The notes: generated from the sequence alone by a model not told the origin. A stretch of 34,607 bases of DNA from Methanobrevibacter sp. (GCF_017468685.1 NZ_JAFUHT010000008.1:1-34607), one strand, 5' to 3'; positions 8,581 through 16,764 are shown, numbered from the stretch's first letter. Program-made: numbers and translations.

Positions 8581-9588
8581 TTAATGGTATCCCATATATC
8601 TCAAAATTACATATAATATTAAAATAATTATCAATATTATAATTGAAGTCCTGGCTGAAAAAAATCTGGTTTTTCTGAATTCCTCATCTTTGACTTCACC
8701 TTTTTTCATGATTCTTTCCTTTTCGAAGGAACATTTTTGATAAATCATTTCCAAATCATTTGGAAGTCTTCCATGTTCATTTAACATGTTTATGGTTTTA
8801 TTTAAATATTTGATGGCTTCCTGTTCGTCATCTAATTTAACACAACAGAAAGCGGCTTTGTAGTTAAAATTAGTAACCAATTCCAAATCATCTTCGATTT
8901 TGCTTTCATAGTTGATACAGGTTTTATAGTTTTTCAATGCATCCTTATACTGCTTCAAATCATACAGTGCATCGCCTTTTGCATTAAAACCGATGATTGT
9001 ATCTTCATTTTGAAGTGACTTGTCCAAGTACTCAATTGCTTTTTCGTTTTTGCCGGTCTTTTGAAGCATCTGTCCTTTATACAAATCGGATTTTTCATCA
9101 CCGCCGAACTGGTTTTCATAAGTATTTAAATTGGATAATGCATCATCATATCTTTTTGCCTGAATTAAAAGCTCAATTTTTCCAAGCAATACTTCTTTTT
9201 TGCTGATACGTGGTTTTTCGATTTTTGAATAAGATTTATATTTGTCAAGAGCTTTATCCATAAGCTCTATTGCTTCATCAATTTTTCCTTTATTGAATCT
9301 GGATAATGCCTTGTCGCTTATTACATTGATTGAACGAGGTTGCTTTTCTAGATATTGATCAAAATACTTTTCACCATAATCTCCATTGTCATGGCTTTTG
9401 TCATAATATTGGTAATACATTCCCTTTTCTTCAACTGCAAGTAAGTAATCAGCATCAATTAATAAATCTAAAATGGTCAAATAATCTTCAACATCATCTT
9501 TTCCATGTCTTTTTCTAGCTAATTTAAGAGCTTCCTTACAATTATTATCTTCAATGTATTTTTTGGCGGTTTCGATTGCATCACTCAT
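8581..9588 (-). CDS. Tail-anchored TPR protein
   Basis: 335 residues. About five tetratricopeptide-like helical pairs are visible between residues 90 and 270, for example ALSRFNKGKIDEAIELMDKA, GDALYDLKQYKDALKNYKTC and AAFCCVKLDDEQEAIKYLNK. A single hydrophobic segment of about 18 residues (IIILIIILILYVILRY) sits at the extreme C terminus, which suggests a tail-anchored protein with its TPR scaffold in the cytoplasm. No enzyme motif is present. The gene is divergent from feoB and shares its promoter region, which holds two iron-box-like palindromes; a TATA-like sequence (minus strand, about 9628-9641) lies close to the start. This suggests co-regulation with iron uptake. A partner role at the membrane, possibly with the Feo system, is only a guess. 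Start: ATG at 9586-9588, no strong ribosome binding site. Confidence 0.85.
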   Translation of the reverse strand: MSDAIETAKKYIEDNNCKEALKLARKRHGKDDVEDYLTILDLLIDADYLLAVEEKGMYYQYYDKSHDNGDYGEKYFDQYLEKQPRSINVISDKALSRFNKGKIDEAIELMDKALDKYKSYSKIEKPRISKKEVLLGKIELLIQAKRYDDALSNLNTYENQFGGDEKSDLYKGQMLQKTGKNEKAIEYLDKSLQNEDTIIGFNAKGDALYDLKQYKDALKNYKTCINYESKIEDDLELVTNFNYKAAFCCVKLDDEQEAIKYLNKTINMLNEHGRLPNDLEMIYQKCSFEKERIMKKGEVKDEEFRKTRFFSARTSIIILIIILILYVILRYMGYH

Positions 9589-9655
9589 TATATCAACTTA
9601 TTATTTCCATTTTTTAATATTTAACTTCTTTATAATATAAGTACTTTAGTTTTTT

Positions 9656-9672
9656 ATTTGGCATGCCTAAAT
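9656..9672. promoter_or_regulatory. Iron-box-like operator A upstream of feoB
   Basis: ATTTGGCATGCCTAAAT shares the GGCATGCC core of the perfect palindrome at 8565-8580. It lies upstream of a TATA-like ATTATAAAAT at about 9680-9689. Its place before feoB identifies the motif as a probable DtxR-family iron operator. Confidence 0.65.
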
Positions 9673-9707
9673 ATTTAAATATTATAAAATACAATAAAAT
9701 AATATGT

Positions 9708-9721
9708 TTAGGTTAACCTAA
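9708..9721. promoter_or_regulatory. Iron-box-like operator B upstream of feoB
   Basis: TTAGGTTAACCTAA is a perfect 14-bp palindrome and close to the bacterial DtxR/IdeR consensus. It falls at the transcription start predicted from the TATA-like sequence near 9680-9689, where a bound repressor would block initiation. Confidence 0.75.
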
Positions 9722-9750
9722 TTTTTTGTTTATGGATTAGTGAACTTAAA

Positions 9751-9799
9751 CTAAAAAAATTTTTTTAGTCATGAAAAATATCTTAAAAATATTTTTCAT
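9751..9799 (+). promoter_or_regulatory. feoB: Structured leader elements before feoB
   Basis: Two further inverted repeats lie between operator B and the feoB ribosome binding site. One is the perfect 18-bp palindrome CTAAAAAAATTTTTTTAG at 9751-9768. The other is an 11-bp stem (9771-9781 with 9789-9799, loop 9782-9788). They would sit in a feoB leader of about 120 bases. Whether they act as operators or RNA structure cannot be told from sequence. Confidence 0.45.
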
Positions 9800-9828
9800 A
9801 TTTAGTTAATAAAACGGGAGAATGGTTA

Positions 9829-11847
9829 ATGACAGAATTAATTGTAGGATTAGCAGGAAACCCGAACGTGGGTAAAACTACAGTTTTCAACAGATTAACC
9901 GGTATGCGCCAACATGTAGGTAACTGGCCTGGAAAAACTGTCGAAAGGGCAGAAGGTCATTTCAAACATGGAAGCTATGATTATGATGTTATCGATTTAC
10001 CGGGTAATTATGCATTAAGTGCTCATTCTATGGAAGAAATCGTATCAAGAGATTTCATCGTAGATGATGATTCTGATGTAATTATTAACGTAGTTGATGC
10101 TGCTAACTTAGAACGTAACTTATATTTAACAGTTCAAATGATGGAATTAGGTGCTAATTTAGTAATGGCACTTAACATGAACGATTTTGCAAAGAAAAAA
10201 GATCACATCATTGATATTAAATTGATGAGTGAACTTTTAGGATTCCCAGTTGTTGAAATTAACGCAAAAACTGGTGACGGATTTGATGAATTATTAAACA
10301 CTGTTGAAAAACAGGCTGCAAATCCAATCGATTCAAGTGCAAAATTAGCTTATGGTGATGAATTAAGAGAACACCTAGGAGAATTACAGGCACTTGTTGA
10401 AAAAGACAATAATTTATTGGATGTTCCTTCAGTATGGACTGCAATTAAATTATTGGAAAGAGACTCAATTGTTATAGATAAAGTGCAAAAATCTTCTCAA
10501 AGTTCTGCTATAATGTCTGAAACTGATAAGGTAGCAGGTCACCTTCAAGGCATTTTTAATGAAGGTGCAGAAGAAGTTATTGCAAATGCAAGATATGCAT
10601 TCATTGGTGGATTAATGACAGAAGCCGTTAAAAGACCGGCTGTTGAAAAAGAAACTACTACTGATAAAATTGATAAAATTGTTACAAACAGAATTTTAGC
10701 AATTCCAATTTTCATTGTTATCATGTGGGCTATGTTCCAGTTCACATACACTATTGGTGCTCCATTCCAGGACATGATTGATGAAGCATTTGGAATGTTA
10801 GGTGAATGGGTTGCAGGATTTATTGCAAACGAATATTTAGCTTCCTTCATCTGTGACGGTATCATTGGTGGAGTAGGTGGTGTTCTTACTTTCTTACCTA
10901 TTATTATTCTAATGTTCTTGTTCTTAAGTATATTAGAAGACTGTGGTTACCTTGCAAGAGCAGCATTTACATTAGATAAAATCATGCACAAATTAGTAGG
11001 TCTTCACGGAAAAGCATTTATTCCTATGATTTTAGGATTCGGTTGTGGTGTACCTGCTATTATGGCTACAAGAACCATGGAAAACGAAGGGGACAGAATG
11101 TTAGCTATGATGCTCGTTCCATTCATGTCTTGTACTGCAAGATTACCAATTTATGCTATTTTTGTTGCAGCATTCTTCGCTGAAAATGAAGGTACTGTAT
11201 TATTATCAATTTATCTATTAGGTATTGTTGTGGCACTTATTGTTGCAGCTATCCTCAAAAGAACTATGTTTAAAGGATTATCCACTCCATTCGTTATGGA
11301 ATTGCCTACTTACAAAGTACCATCTGTAAAAGGTATTTTATTACACACTTGGGAAAAAGTAAAAGGATTCTTAAGAAAAGCAGGTACTATTATTCTTGCT
11401 TGTTCCATTGTATTATGGGCTTTAAGTATCTTCCCATTAGGTGTAGAATACGGATCTGCTGAAAGTGTATTAGGTATGATTGGTAGCGTAATTGCACCAA
11501 TATTCGCTCCTTTAGGATTCGGAACCTGGCAAGCTGCAGTAGCAATCATTGCTGGTTTAGCTGCTAAAGAGGTAGTAGTAGCAACCTTCGGTACATTAGC
11601 TGGTATGGAAGAAGATGATGAAGACGGTATTACTCAGTTAGTACATGATACATTCACTCCATTATCTGCATTCTCATTCATGGCATTTACCTTATTATAC
11701 ACTCCATGTTTCGCAGCTATCGGTGCTATCAAACAAGAAACCAACAGTTACAAATGGGCTTTAACCATGTGTGCTATTACATTAGTAACTGCATATATCG
11801 TTTCCTTCTTGATTTACAATGTTGGTCTTTTAGCAGGATTTGGATAG
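9829..11847 (+). CDS. feoB: Ferrous iron transporter FeoB
   Basis: 672 residues, full length for the family. The N-terminal GTPase domain has G1 GNPNVGKTT (10-18), G3 DLPG (56-59), G4 NMND (116-119) and a G5-like NAKTGDG. It is followed by a helical linker and a polytopic membrane domain with two Gate regions and the FeoB signature stretches CGYLARAAF and [14 protein letters not shown]. It imports Fe2+ across the cytoplasmic membrane. The ATG at 9829 has GGGAG 8 bases upstream. feoA follows 163 bp downstream with its own promoter and operators, so the two are separate units. Two iron-box palindromes upstream predict repression when iron is plentiful. The strong, even codon use suggests high expression. 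Confidence 0.97.
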   Translation: MTELIVGLAGNPNVGKTTVFNRLTGMRQHVGNWPGKTVERAEGHFKHGSYDYDVIDLPGNYALSAHSMEEIVSRDFIVDDDSDVIINVVDAANLERNLYLTVQMMELGANLVMALNMNDFAKKKDHIIDIKLMSELLGFPVVEINAKTGDGFDELLNTVEKQAANPIDSSAKLAYGDELREHLGELQALVEKDNNLLDVPSVWTAIKLLERDSIVIDKVQKSSQSSAIMSETDKVAGHLQGIFNEGAEEVIANARYAFIGGLMTEAVKRPAVEKETTTDKIDKIVTNRILAIPIFIVIMWAMFQFTYTIGAPFQDMIDEAFGMLGEWVAGFIANEYLASFICDGIIGGVGGVLTFLPIIILMFLFLSILEDCGYLARAAFTLDKIMHKLVGLHGKAFIPMILGFGCGVPAIMATRTMENEGDRMLAMMLVPFMSCTARLPIYAIFVAAFFAENEGTVLLSIYLLGIVVALIVAAILKRTMFKGLSTPFVMELPTYKVPSVKGILLHTWEKVKGFLRKAGTIILACSIVLWALSIFPLGVEYGSAESVLGMIGSVIAPIFAPLGFGTWQAAVAIIAGLAAKEVVVATFGTLAGMEEDDEDGITQLVHDTFTPLSAFSFMAFTLLYTPCFAAIGAIKQETNSYKWALTMCAITLVTAYIVSFLIYNVGLLAGFG

Positions 11848-11868
11848 AATAAAAGTTTTTAAATGATT

Positions 11869-11908
11869 ATTAGATTTAATCTAATTTTCATTTTTCAATA
11901 TTTTTTTT
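11869..11908 (+). terminator. feoB terminator
   Basis: ATTAGAT (11869-11875) pairs with ATCTAAT (11879-11885) around a 3-base loop, followed by T-rich sequence ending in T8 (11901-11908). It lies 21 bases after the feoB stop. Confidence 0.6.
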
Positions 11909-11921
11909 AGTCATAACTAAA
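11906..11921. promoter_or_regulatory. Degenerate iron-box-like repeat upstream of feoA TATA
   Basis: TTTAGTCATAACTAAA has the same 6-4-6 geometry as the iron boxes near feoB, with the inner G/C pair changed to T/A. It lies just upstream of the TATA box TTTATATATT at 11924-11933. Confidence 0.45.
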
Positions 11922-11923
11922 TA

Positions 11924-11933
11924 TTTATATATT
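11924..11933 (+). promoter_or_regulatory. feoA: feoA TATA box
   Basis: TTTATATATT, about 80 bases before the feoA start; transcription would begin near 11955, shortly before the next inverted repeat. Confidence 0.5.
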
Positions 11934-11960
11934 GGTTAGGACATAATATTGAATAAGAAG

Positions 11961-11979
11961 TTTTTAGTATACCTAAAAA
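11961..11979. promoter_or_regulatory. Iron-box-like operator upstream of feoA
   Basis: TTTTTAG (11961-11967) and CTAAAAA (11973-11979) form a 7-bp inverted repeat around TATAC. It contains the CCTAAA arm of the feoB boxes and lies at the beginning of the predicted feoA transcript. Confidence 0.5.
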
Positions 11980-12010
11980 TTTATTTTAATTATTATAATT
12001 TGGTGATAAA

Positions 12011-12238
12011 ATGAAAACCTTAAAAGATGCAAAACCTGGTGAAACCGTAACTTTGGTAAAATACCATCAAACCGGTGATGTAGATTTAAGAAGACATTTA
12101 TTAGGTATGGGTTTTGTTAAAGGAGCTAAAATTACTGTTAAAAAAGTAGCTACTTTAGGAGATCCTATTGAAATGTCTGTAAAAGGATATGATGTTTGTC
12201 TTCGTAAAGAAGAAGCTGAAAATATTGAAGTGGAATAA
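12011..12238 (+). CDS. feoA: FeoA-family protein
   Basis: 75 residues, the usual size of a stand-alone FeoA (SH3-like beta barrel). The family pattern is clear: LKDAKPGETVTLVK at the start, then RRHLLGMGFVKGAKITV, DPIEMSVKGYDVCLRKEEAENIEVE. FeoA is a small cytoplasmic partner of FeoB that is needed for iron uptake, probably through contact with the GTPase domain. The ATG at 12011 has GGTGA 4 bases upstream, a spacing common in this window. It is preceded by its own TATA box and two operator-like repeats, so it is likely co-regulated with but not co-transcribed with feoB. The zinc-ribbon gene follows after 54 bp and may share its transcript. Confidence 0.95.
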   Translation: MKTLKDAKPGETVTLVKYHQTGDVDLRRHLLGMGFVKGAKITVKKVATLGDPIEMSVKGYDVCLRKEEAENIEVE

Positions 12239-12292
12239 ACTTCAATTTTTCATTTATTTTTTTTAATCTAAAATTATTAACGGTGTTATATT

Positions 12293-12487
12293 ATGAAATG
12301 CAGAATGTGTGGTTTTGAATTTGATGAAAATGAAATTGAAAACCGAGGATGTTCCAGTTGTGGAAAAAGTAACTGTAACAGTTACCATTGCCCTAATTGT
12401 GGCTTTGCAAACTCACCAGAACTAGATCAGGAATTTGAATTTATTACAAAAATCAAAGACAAATTCAGAAAAAAATCAACAAATTAA
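12293..12487 (+). CDS. Small zinc-ribbon protein downstream of feoA
   Basis: 64 residues. CRMC near the start, CSSC in the middle and CPNC near residue 34 give three CxxC knuckles, enough for one or two zinc (or iron) sites, followed by a charged helix. Similar small Cys-rich proteins accompany feoA in related methanogens as far as I recall; the function is unknown. GGTG at 12282-12285 serves as ribosome binding site for ATG 12293. The stop codon (12485-12487) overlaps that of the convergent cbiO (12484-12486). It could deliver or sense metal in the Feo pathway (inference). Confidence 0.8.
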   Translation: MKCRMCGFEFDENEIENRGCSSCGKSNCNSYHCPNCGFANSPELDQEFEFITKIKDKFRKKSTN

Positions 12488-13323
12488 CTTTTTTTACTTT
12501 TTAATATTTCTTCAACAGTCTCATCAATACTGATTTTTTCAGTATCGACAGTTAATCCGTTTTCTTTTAATTTATATAATATTTCAGTTGTCACCGGTGC
12601 TTTTAGGTGAGCTTTTTTTAACAATTCCTTGTCTGAAAATATTTGGTGCTTGTCGCCTTCGGCAATTATCTCACCATTGTACAAGACAAATATCTTGTCT
12701 GCGAACTGATTGACCATTTCTATATCGTGTGATGAAATGACAATACTTATTCCTTCTTCATTTAACTTATTTAAGATATTCAATACCTTATCAACACCTT
12801 CAGGGTCAAGACCGGCAGTAGGTTCATCAAGAATCATTATTTCAGGCCTCATTGCAATAATTCCTGCAATGGCCACTCTTTTCTGCTGACCTCCACTTAA
12901 GTGGTGTGGGGTTTTATCCTCAAAACCAGACATTCCGACCATTTCAAGGGCCTCTGATATTCTGGATTTTACCTCATCATATTCTAAGCCTAAGTTCATT
13001 GGTCCAAAGGCCACATCCTCTTTAACTGTAGGTGCAAACAGTTGGTCATTTGGATCTTGAAACACAATTCCAACTTTCTGTCTGACTTTAAGTAGTTCAT
13101 CACGTTCAAAAATGATTTTTTCACCGTCTATCTCAACATGTCCGGATGTAGGTTCACTCAAACCGTTGAAATGAGAAAACAATGTTGATTTTCCTGCACC
13201 GTTAGGTCCCATAATAGCAATCTTTTCACCTTTTTTAATTTTGAGATTTACATTTTTCAAAGCTTGTGTTCCGTCAGGATAAGTAAATGATAATTCTTTT
13301 GTCTCTAAATGAATATGTTCCAT
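12484..13323 (-). CDS. cbiO: ECF transporter ATPase CbiO/NikO
   Basis: ABC ATPase of the nickel/cobalt ECF transporter, 279 residues from the chosen ATG. Walker A GPNGAGKST (39-47), Q-loop FQDPNDQLF (Q near 89), signature LSGGQQKR (142-149), Walker B MILDEP (E near 167) and switch His in SSHD (near 199) are all intact. The longer frame begins at GTG 13332, but that GTG is part of the sequence AGGTGG, which looks like the ribosome binding site for the ATG at 13323, so the ATG is preferred. The binding site also overlaps the cbiQ stop codon, so translation of the two is coupled. It powers metal uptake together with CbiQ and the M/N subunits encoded upstream. Confidence 0.95.
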   Translation of the reverse strand: MEHIHLETKELSFTYPDGTQALKNVNLKIKKGEKIAIMGPNGAGKSTLFSHFNGLSEPTSGHVEIDGEKIIFERDELLKVRQKVGIVFQDPNDQLFAPTVKEDVAFGPMNLGLEYDEVKSRISEALEMVGMSGFEDKTPHHLSGGQQKRVAIAGIIAMRPEIMILDEPTAGLDPEGVDKVLNILNKLNEEGISIVISSHDIEMVNQFADKIFVLYNGEIIAEGDKHQIFSDKELLKKAHLKAPVTTEILYKLKENGLTVDTEKISIDETVEEILKSKKS

Positions 13324-13332
13324 ATGTTCCAC

Positions 13333-14163
13333 CTAATTAATTGCTAAATTTTGTCCAAAGTAACCTAATTGTCCAGAATATTTAAATATGATTATTTCAA
13401 GTATTATAACGATAATAATTATTGAAATTAAATAAATATAATCACTTTTTTCAGGAGATTTCTTTTCATCAAACATTTCTGATGCGTCTGAAAATCCACG
13501 GCTTACCATACTTTTGTGAACTCTCTCTCCCTGCTCATATGCCTTTAAAAACATCATTCCAATAGTGTATCCAACTTGTTTTACTCTCCATTTATATGGA
13601 GTGTTTTTGGAGTGAATGCTGAAATTTCTTGATTTTTGACTTTTTCTGATTGCTGAGAGTTCATCAACAAACAGGAATAAGAATCGAACCATGATTGAAA
13701 GTATCATTGCTAAATCCCTTGGCATCTTCAGCTTTCTAAAAGAGCTTGCCATTTCCTGAAGGGGTGTTGTTGATGAATATATGATGATTGCAGTTAGGGA
13801 TACAATCATACGAACTAAAAGCAGTATTGCCCAATTAAGACCAAAGTCAGTAACATGCAACCATGAATAGCTCCATATTATATTTCCAGGCTGGATAAAT
13901 GGCTGAAAGATTATGATTGCTCCTCCAAAAGGAAGTAACATCAGTAATCTTTTGAGTGAATCGGTATATGATAAATCTGCTATTTTCAGTATAATCAATA
14001 GCATTATTTCCAAAATAATAGGTATGAATATTTCTTTTGATACAACACAGACAAGAATAATAAATATTGTTGAAATTAGCTTGATTCTACTTTCTAAATT
14101 ATGAATTGGACTATTTTTTGAAGCTAAATCATCAAATCGTATAATTTGTGTTATGTCAGGCAT
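13333..14163 (-). CDS. cbiQ: ECF transporter transmembrane protein CbiQ/NikQ
   Basis: 276 residues, polytopic, of the CbiQ/EcfT family. The coupling region with SFRKLKMPRDLAMILSIMVR and the Arg-Gly motif MVSRGF (near residue 220) matches the two ATPase-contacting motifs of EcfT proteins. The usual membrane segments lie before and after. It joins CbiO to the metal-binding M subunit. The gene lies 118 bp after the PDGLE gene, and a strong minus-strand terminator-like hairpin lies in that gap (14246-14284), so cbiQO may be made at a different level from the M and N subunits. The ATG at 14161-14163 is used. Confidence 0.94.
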   Translation of the reverse strand: MPDITQIIRFDDLASKNSPIHNLESRIKLISTIFIILVCVVSKEIFIPIILEIMLLIILKIADLSYTDSLKRLLMLLPFGGAIIIFQPFIQPGNIIWSYSWLHVTDFGLNWAILLLVRMIVSLTAIIIYSSTTPLQEMASSFRKLKMPRDLAMILSIMVRFLFLFVDELSAIRKSQKSRNFSIHSKNTPYKWRVKQVGYTIGMMFLKAYEQGERVHKSMVSRGFSDASEMFDEKKSPEKSDYIYLISIIIIVIILEIIIFKYSGQLGYFGQNLAIN

Positions 14164-14245
14164 GTTAATTCACTATTATAATATTAAAAATTAGTCATAT
14201 ATTATTATTTGCTTATGTCAATTTTATTAAATTTCAATTACTTTT

Positions 14246-14284
14246 AAAAAAAGAAAAAATAGAAATTAAAAAATTTAATTTCTA
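14246..14284 (-). terminator. Terminator/attenuator between nikN and cbiQ
   Basis: A perfect 9-bp inverted repeat TAGAAATTA (14260-14268) / TAATTTCTA (14276-14284) begins at the stop codon of the PDGLE gene. On the minus strand it is followed by two long T runs (complement of 14246-14259). This is the strongest-looking terminator in the cluster, although cbiQ and cbiO lie beyond it. Confidence 0.65.
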
Positions 14285-14581
14285 CTTTTTAACGATGTAT
14301 GCAACACCGAATCCTAAAACTAATGTTACCAGTACTCCAATCACCAAGGCTACAATTTGTAGTGGTTGGCTGTCTGGATCACTTGCGAATGCATAGTCAG
14401 GGAATGCGGCATCAGGAATTCCGTTGATTTCTTCTATTGAGAAATCTTCAGCTAATCCTGAATCTTCAGCTGATTTTTCGAGTCCATCCGGGTCACCAGA
14501 CGCAATGTATGGTGAGAGTACACATATTACAACACAGATTACAATAGCAACAACTATCAACATGATGTCTTTTTGTTCCAT
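14282..14581 (-). CDS. PDGLE-domain N subunit of Ni/Co ECF transporter
   Basis: About 99 residues with two membrane segments (near 5-23 and 75-95) and the PDGLE motif (DPDGLEKSAED) in the extracytoplasmic loop, as in CbiN/NikN-type small subunits that assist the M component. An earlier in-frame ATG at 14590 lies directly against the sequence AAGGAG with no spacing, whereas the ATG at 14581 is 9 bases from GGAG, so 14581 is preferred. The gene overlaps or abuts the end of the M-subunit gene (stop 14583-14585) and is surely co-translated with it. Gene name left open because CbiN and NikN cannot be separated with confidence. Confidence 0.88.
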   Translation of the reverse strand: MEQKDIMLIVVAIVICVVICVLSPYIASGDPDGLEKSAEDSGLAEDFSIEEINGIPDAAFPDYAFASDPDSQPLQIVALVIGVLVTLVLGFGVAYIVKK

Positions 14582-14582
14582 A

Positions 14583-15215
14583 TTATGCATCTCCTTGATT
14601 CCATGCGAGTAAATCTGGTCTAAATTTATCTAATGCCGCAAGAACGATTACAGTTAATACTGCTTCGATTATTCCAATAAAGAAGTGGTATAAAACCATT
14701 GATGGGATACCAATGTTCATTGGGAATGTTCCTGCGATACCCATTTCAATAGCACATGCTAATGCTGCAATGACTGTTGCTAACCATGCTGCAACACCTG
14801 CTGCAGGGTATTTTCCGATTATTCCTTTTAATCCTTTGAAGGTGTATAATCCTACAAATCCTCCAATGATTGCCATATTCAATACGTTTGCTCCTAAAGC
14901 AGTAATTCCTCCGTCACCAAAGATTAATGCCTGGATGAGGAGTACTACAGTAAATACTAGTACGGCAGCTTCAGGTGCTAAAAATACAATAGCGACTAAA
15001 GCTCCTCCAACCATGTGTCCACTGGTACCAAATGGTATTGGCATGTTCATGGACATGATTGCAAAAATACCTGCTGCGAGTACTGCTAAAAGAGGAATAC
15101 GTTTTTCGTCTAAGTTGGATCTGGCCCATTTTACAGAGAAGTATAATGCAACGATTAATATTACATAATATACTAAACATTGTGCAATAGGTATAAATCC
15201 GTCAGGTATATGCAA
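14583..15215 (-). CDS. cbiM: Nickel/cobalt ECF transporter substrate-binding subunit (NikM-like)
   Basis: 210 residues, seven hydrophobic segments, CbiM/NikM family. The protein begins MHIPDGF, and His67 lies in TSGHMVGGA. In the nickel protein NikM2 the metal is held by the N terminus, His2 and His67; all three positions are kept here, and MHIPDG is the form I associate with nickel while CbiM proteins for cobalt usually start MHIMEG. Nickel is therefore the more likely substrate, which suits a methanogen (hydrogenases, F430). The start codon is TTG (15213-15215) with GGAGG 7 bases upstream; the conserved N terminus leaves no other choice. TAATAC/GTATTA half-sites flank its TATA box. Confidence 0.93.
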   Translation of the reverse strand: MHIPDGFIPIAQCLVYYVILIVALYFSVKWARSNLDEKRIPLLAVLAAGIFAIMSMNMPIPFGTSGHMVGGALVAIVFLAPEAAVLVFTVVLLIQALIFGDGGITALGANVLNMAIIGGFVGLYTFKGLKGIIGKYPAAGVAAWLATVIAALACAIEMGIAGTFPMNIGIPSMVLYHFFIGIIEAVLTVIVLAALDKFRPDLLAWNQGDA

Positions 15216-15236
15216 ATTTATTCCTCCATTTTTATC

Positions 15237-15278
15237 AGTAATACTTTTTTTAATTTTATTTATAAATAAAGTATTACT
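15237..15278 (-). promoter_or_regulatory. Promoter and candidate NikR-type operator of the nikM cluster
   Basis: AGTAATAC (15237-15244) and GTATTACT (15271-15278) are a perfect 8-bp inverted repeat, 26 bases apart. Between them lies the 16-bp palindrome TTTATTTATAAATAAA (15255-15270), which holds the TATA box. A transcript starting about 26 bases from the TATA centre would begin in the 15237-15244 arm. Another GTATTA is at 15284-15289. Paired half-sites around the core promoter suggest a metal repressor such as NikR (inference). Confidence 0.55.
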
Positions 15279-15415
15279 AAAAAGTATTATTGTTTCTTAA
15301 TTTTAGTAATATCAAGTTAATTGGGAGTTTTATTAAATATAATGGTTAATAAAACAGTATTTTTGCTTGACATTTATAACTTTTCTTTAATTAACCTATA
15401 TAAAGGTTATTAAAG

Positions 15416-15453
15416 TAATACAAATTAGTATTATTTTGCCGTTTTTGTAATAC
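15416..15453. promoter_or_regulatory. Second cluster of TAATAC/GTATTA half-sites
   Basis: TAATAC (15416-15421), GTATTA (15428-15433) and TAATAC (15448-15453). The pair GTATTA-N14-TAATAC has the inward-facing layout of NikR operators (E. coli GTATGA-N16-TCATAC), but its relation to the promoter about 150 bp away is unclear. Confidence 0.4.
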
Positions 15454-15471
15454 TAAAATGCTAAAAACAGT

Positions 15472-16752
15472 CTAATTTTTTGTAATTTTTATATTTAATA
15501 AATAGATAAAAATAGCTATTGTGAAGTATAATAAAACTTGAATGTCCAAAATTCCGGTTTCAATACCTAAAATGGTGTATGTTAAAATCAGGGAGTAAAT
15601 TCCAATATAGAAATAATTTTTGGTAATCTGCATAAGTTTAAATCCTATTCCTAAAACGAATCCTAAAAGGCACATTTCAACAAAAACGCCGATTTTTCCA
15701 AAATCAACTACCATCTGTCCGATTAGTGTTGGGGTCACTGTGACTTCACTTCTCCAGGCGATTAATTTTCCGACCATCATTCTAGGACCCAAATCACTGC
15801 CTGGAATTGAGCTTGCTAGCATATGTCCATGTGTCAGGCCGAAGTTTCCGCCAATAAAATCTAGCAAATTCAGCACATGCAAAGTGAAATCCGCTCTTGA
15901 CTGTAATGTGTATATTGGGCTGGTGGATGATGTAATTGTCATCTCACTTAATGAACGAAAATAACCAATTCCTATTATAGCACCTATACCAATTAGTGCG
16001 CCAACAACAACTTCCCATAGGGAAACAATATTTCCATAGAAACCTATGATAATTATGATGAGAAATGATGCAAGTAGTGGTGTCCTATAACCTAAAAGCA
16101 ATAAAAATGCACAGTCAATAACAAGTAATAATAGGAATCTGAATCTTGCCTGTGAACGGGTTATGGTATTGTCCTGAAAATCTTTAAGAAACACGCTGGC
16201 TATTAGGCATGTTGCCGGTATGATTAAAAACACGGGCATTGTAAATGCTGGTTTTAATAAATACCTAATTGAAGGCTTTAAAAGAGGTATTCCACCAACA
16301 GAAGCAATGCTAATAAAGAAAAATACAACGCTTACAATCATCAGGCAAAAGCCAATGGAATAAATGTCGTCTCTTTTAAATTCAACAATATTTTTCAAAT
16401 TTCTATTTATGAAATATTTTGGAAGGATTGCAGATCCGATAAAAAATCCGGCGAATGCCAGGATTAATGTAATTGTTAGGCTGCCTGATGGATTATTAAT
16501 TGACAAAAGCAGGAACAGTGCAAATAAAAAAAGAACAATTAAAGGATTGAAAATATGTATGCTTAAAATTTTATTTTTATTCAAGAATCCTAAAAAATTC
16601 TCACTTGGATAAAATCTTTTAAAATAGCTGTTTGTCCATTGGGCTTCAATGAATCCTAAAATAGTAAAAATAAATTTAAATAAAAAGGATTTGTGAAATT
16701 CATCACTTATCCTATTTATTAAGGATGTTAAACTTGAATAAATCATGCTCAT
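15472..16752 (-). CDS. Oligosaccharide repeat unit polymerase-like membrane protein
   Basis: 426 residues with roughly eleven hydrophobic segments. The segment LLGYRTPLLASFLIIII (near residue 218) is the R-T/S-P-x-hydrophobic motif common in Wzy/O-antigen polymerase-like proteins. A long hydrophilic extracytoplasmic loop (about 260-340, with TLQSRADFTLHVLNLL and HGHMLASSIPG) precedes the last segments. This fits a polymerase of surface polysaccharide or glycan units at the membrane; substrate unknown. The gene follows the DUF4330-like gene by 12 bp, so they are one operon led by a ferredoxin gene. The ATG at 16752 is chosen; another ATG two codons on is possible. No glycosyltransferase genes accompany it, so the assignment rests on topology and one motif. 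Confidence 0.7.
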   Translation of the reverse strand: MSMIYSSLTSLINRISDEFHKSFLFKFIFTILGFIEAQWTNSYFKRFYPSENFLGFLNKNKILSIHIFNPLIVLFLFALFLLLSINNPSGSLTITLILAFAGFFIGSAILPKYFINRNLKNIVEFKRDDIYSIGFCLMIVSVVFFFISIASVGGIPLLKPSIRYLLKPAFTMPVFLIIPATCLIASVFLKDFQDNTITRSQARFRFLLLLVIDCAFLLLLGYRTPLLASFLIIIIIGFYGNIVSLWEVVVGALIGIGAIIGIGYFRSLSEMTITSSTSPIYTLQSRADFTLHVLNLLDFIGGNFGLTHGHMLASSIPGSDLGPRMMVGKLIAWRSEVTVTPTLIGQMVVDFGKIGVFVEMCLLGFVLGIGFKLMQITKNYFYIGIYSLILTYTILGIETGILDIQVLLYFTIAIFIYLLNIKITKN

Positions 16753-16764
16753 ATTTCACACAAC

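Noticed and set aside
13324-13332. GTG start for cbiO at 13332
   Set aside because: This GTG is part of the AGGTGG ribosome binding site of the ATG at 13323, and the three extra residues repeat the next ones.
14713-15168. 151-codon open frame antisense to nikM
   Set aside because: Shadow frame: the minus strand encodes a clear NikM with conserved motifs; the antisense product is Ala/Pro/Thr-rich with no start signal.
15216-15471. Cobalamin or other riboswitch before nikM
   Set aside because: Only half-sites and a TATA-centred palindrome are seen; no conserved riboswitch core was found, and the predicted leader is very short.
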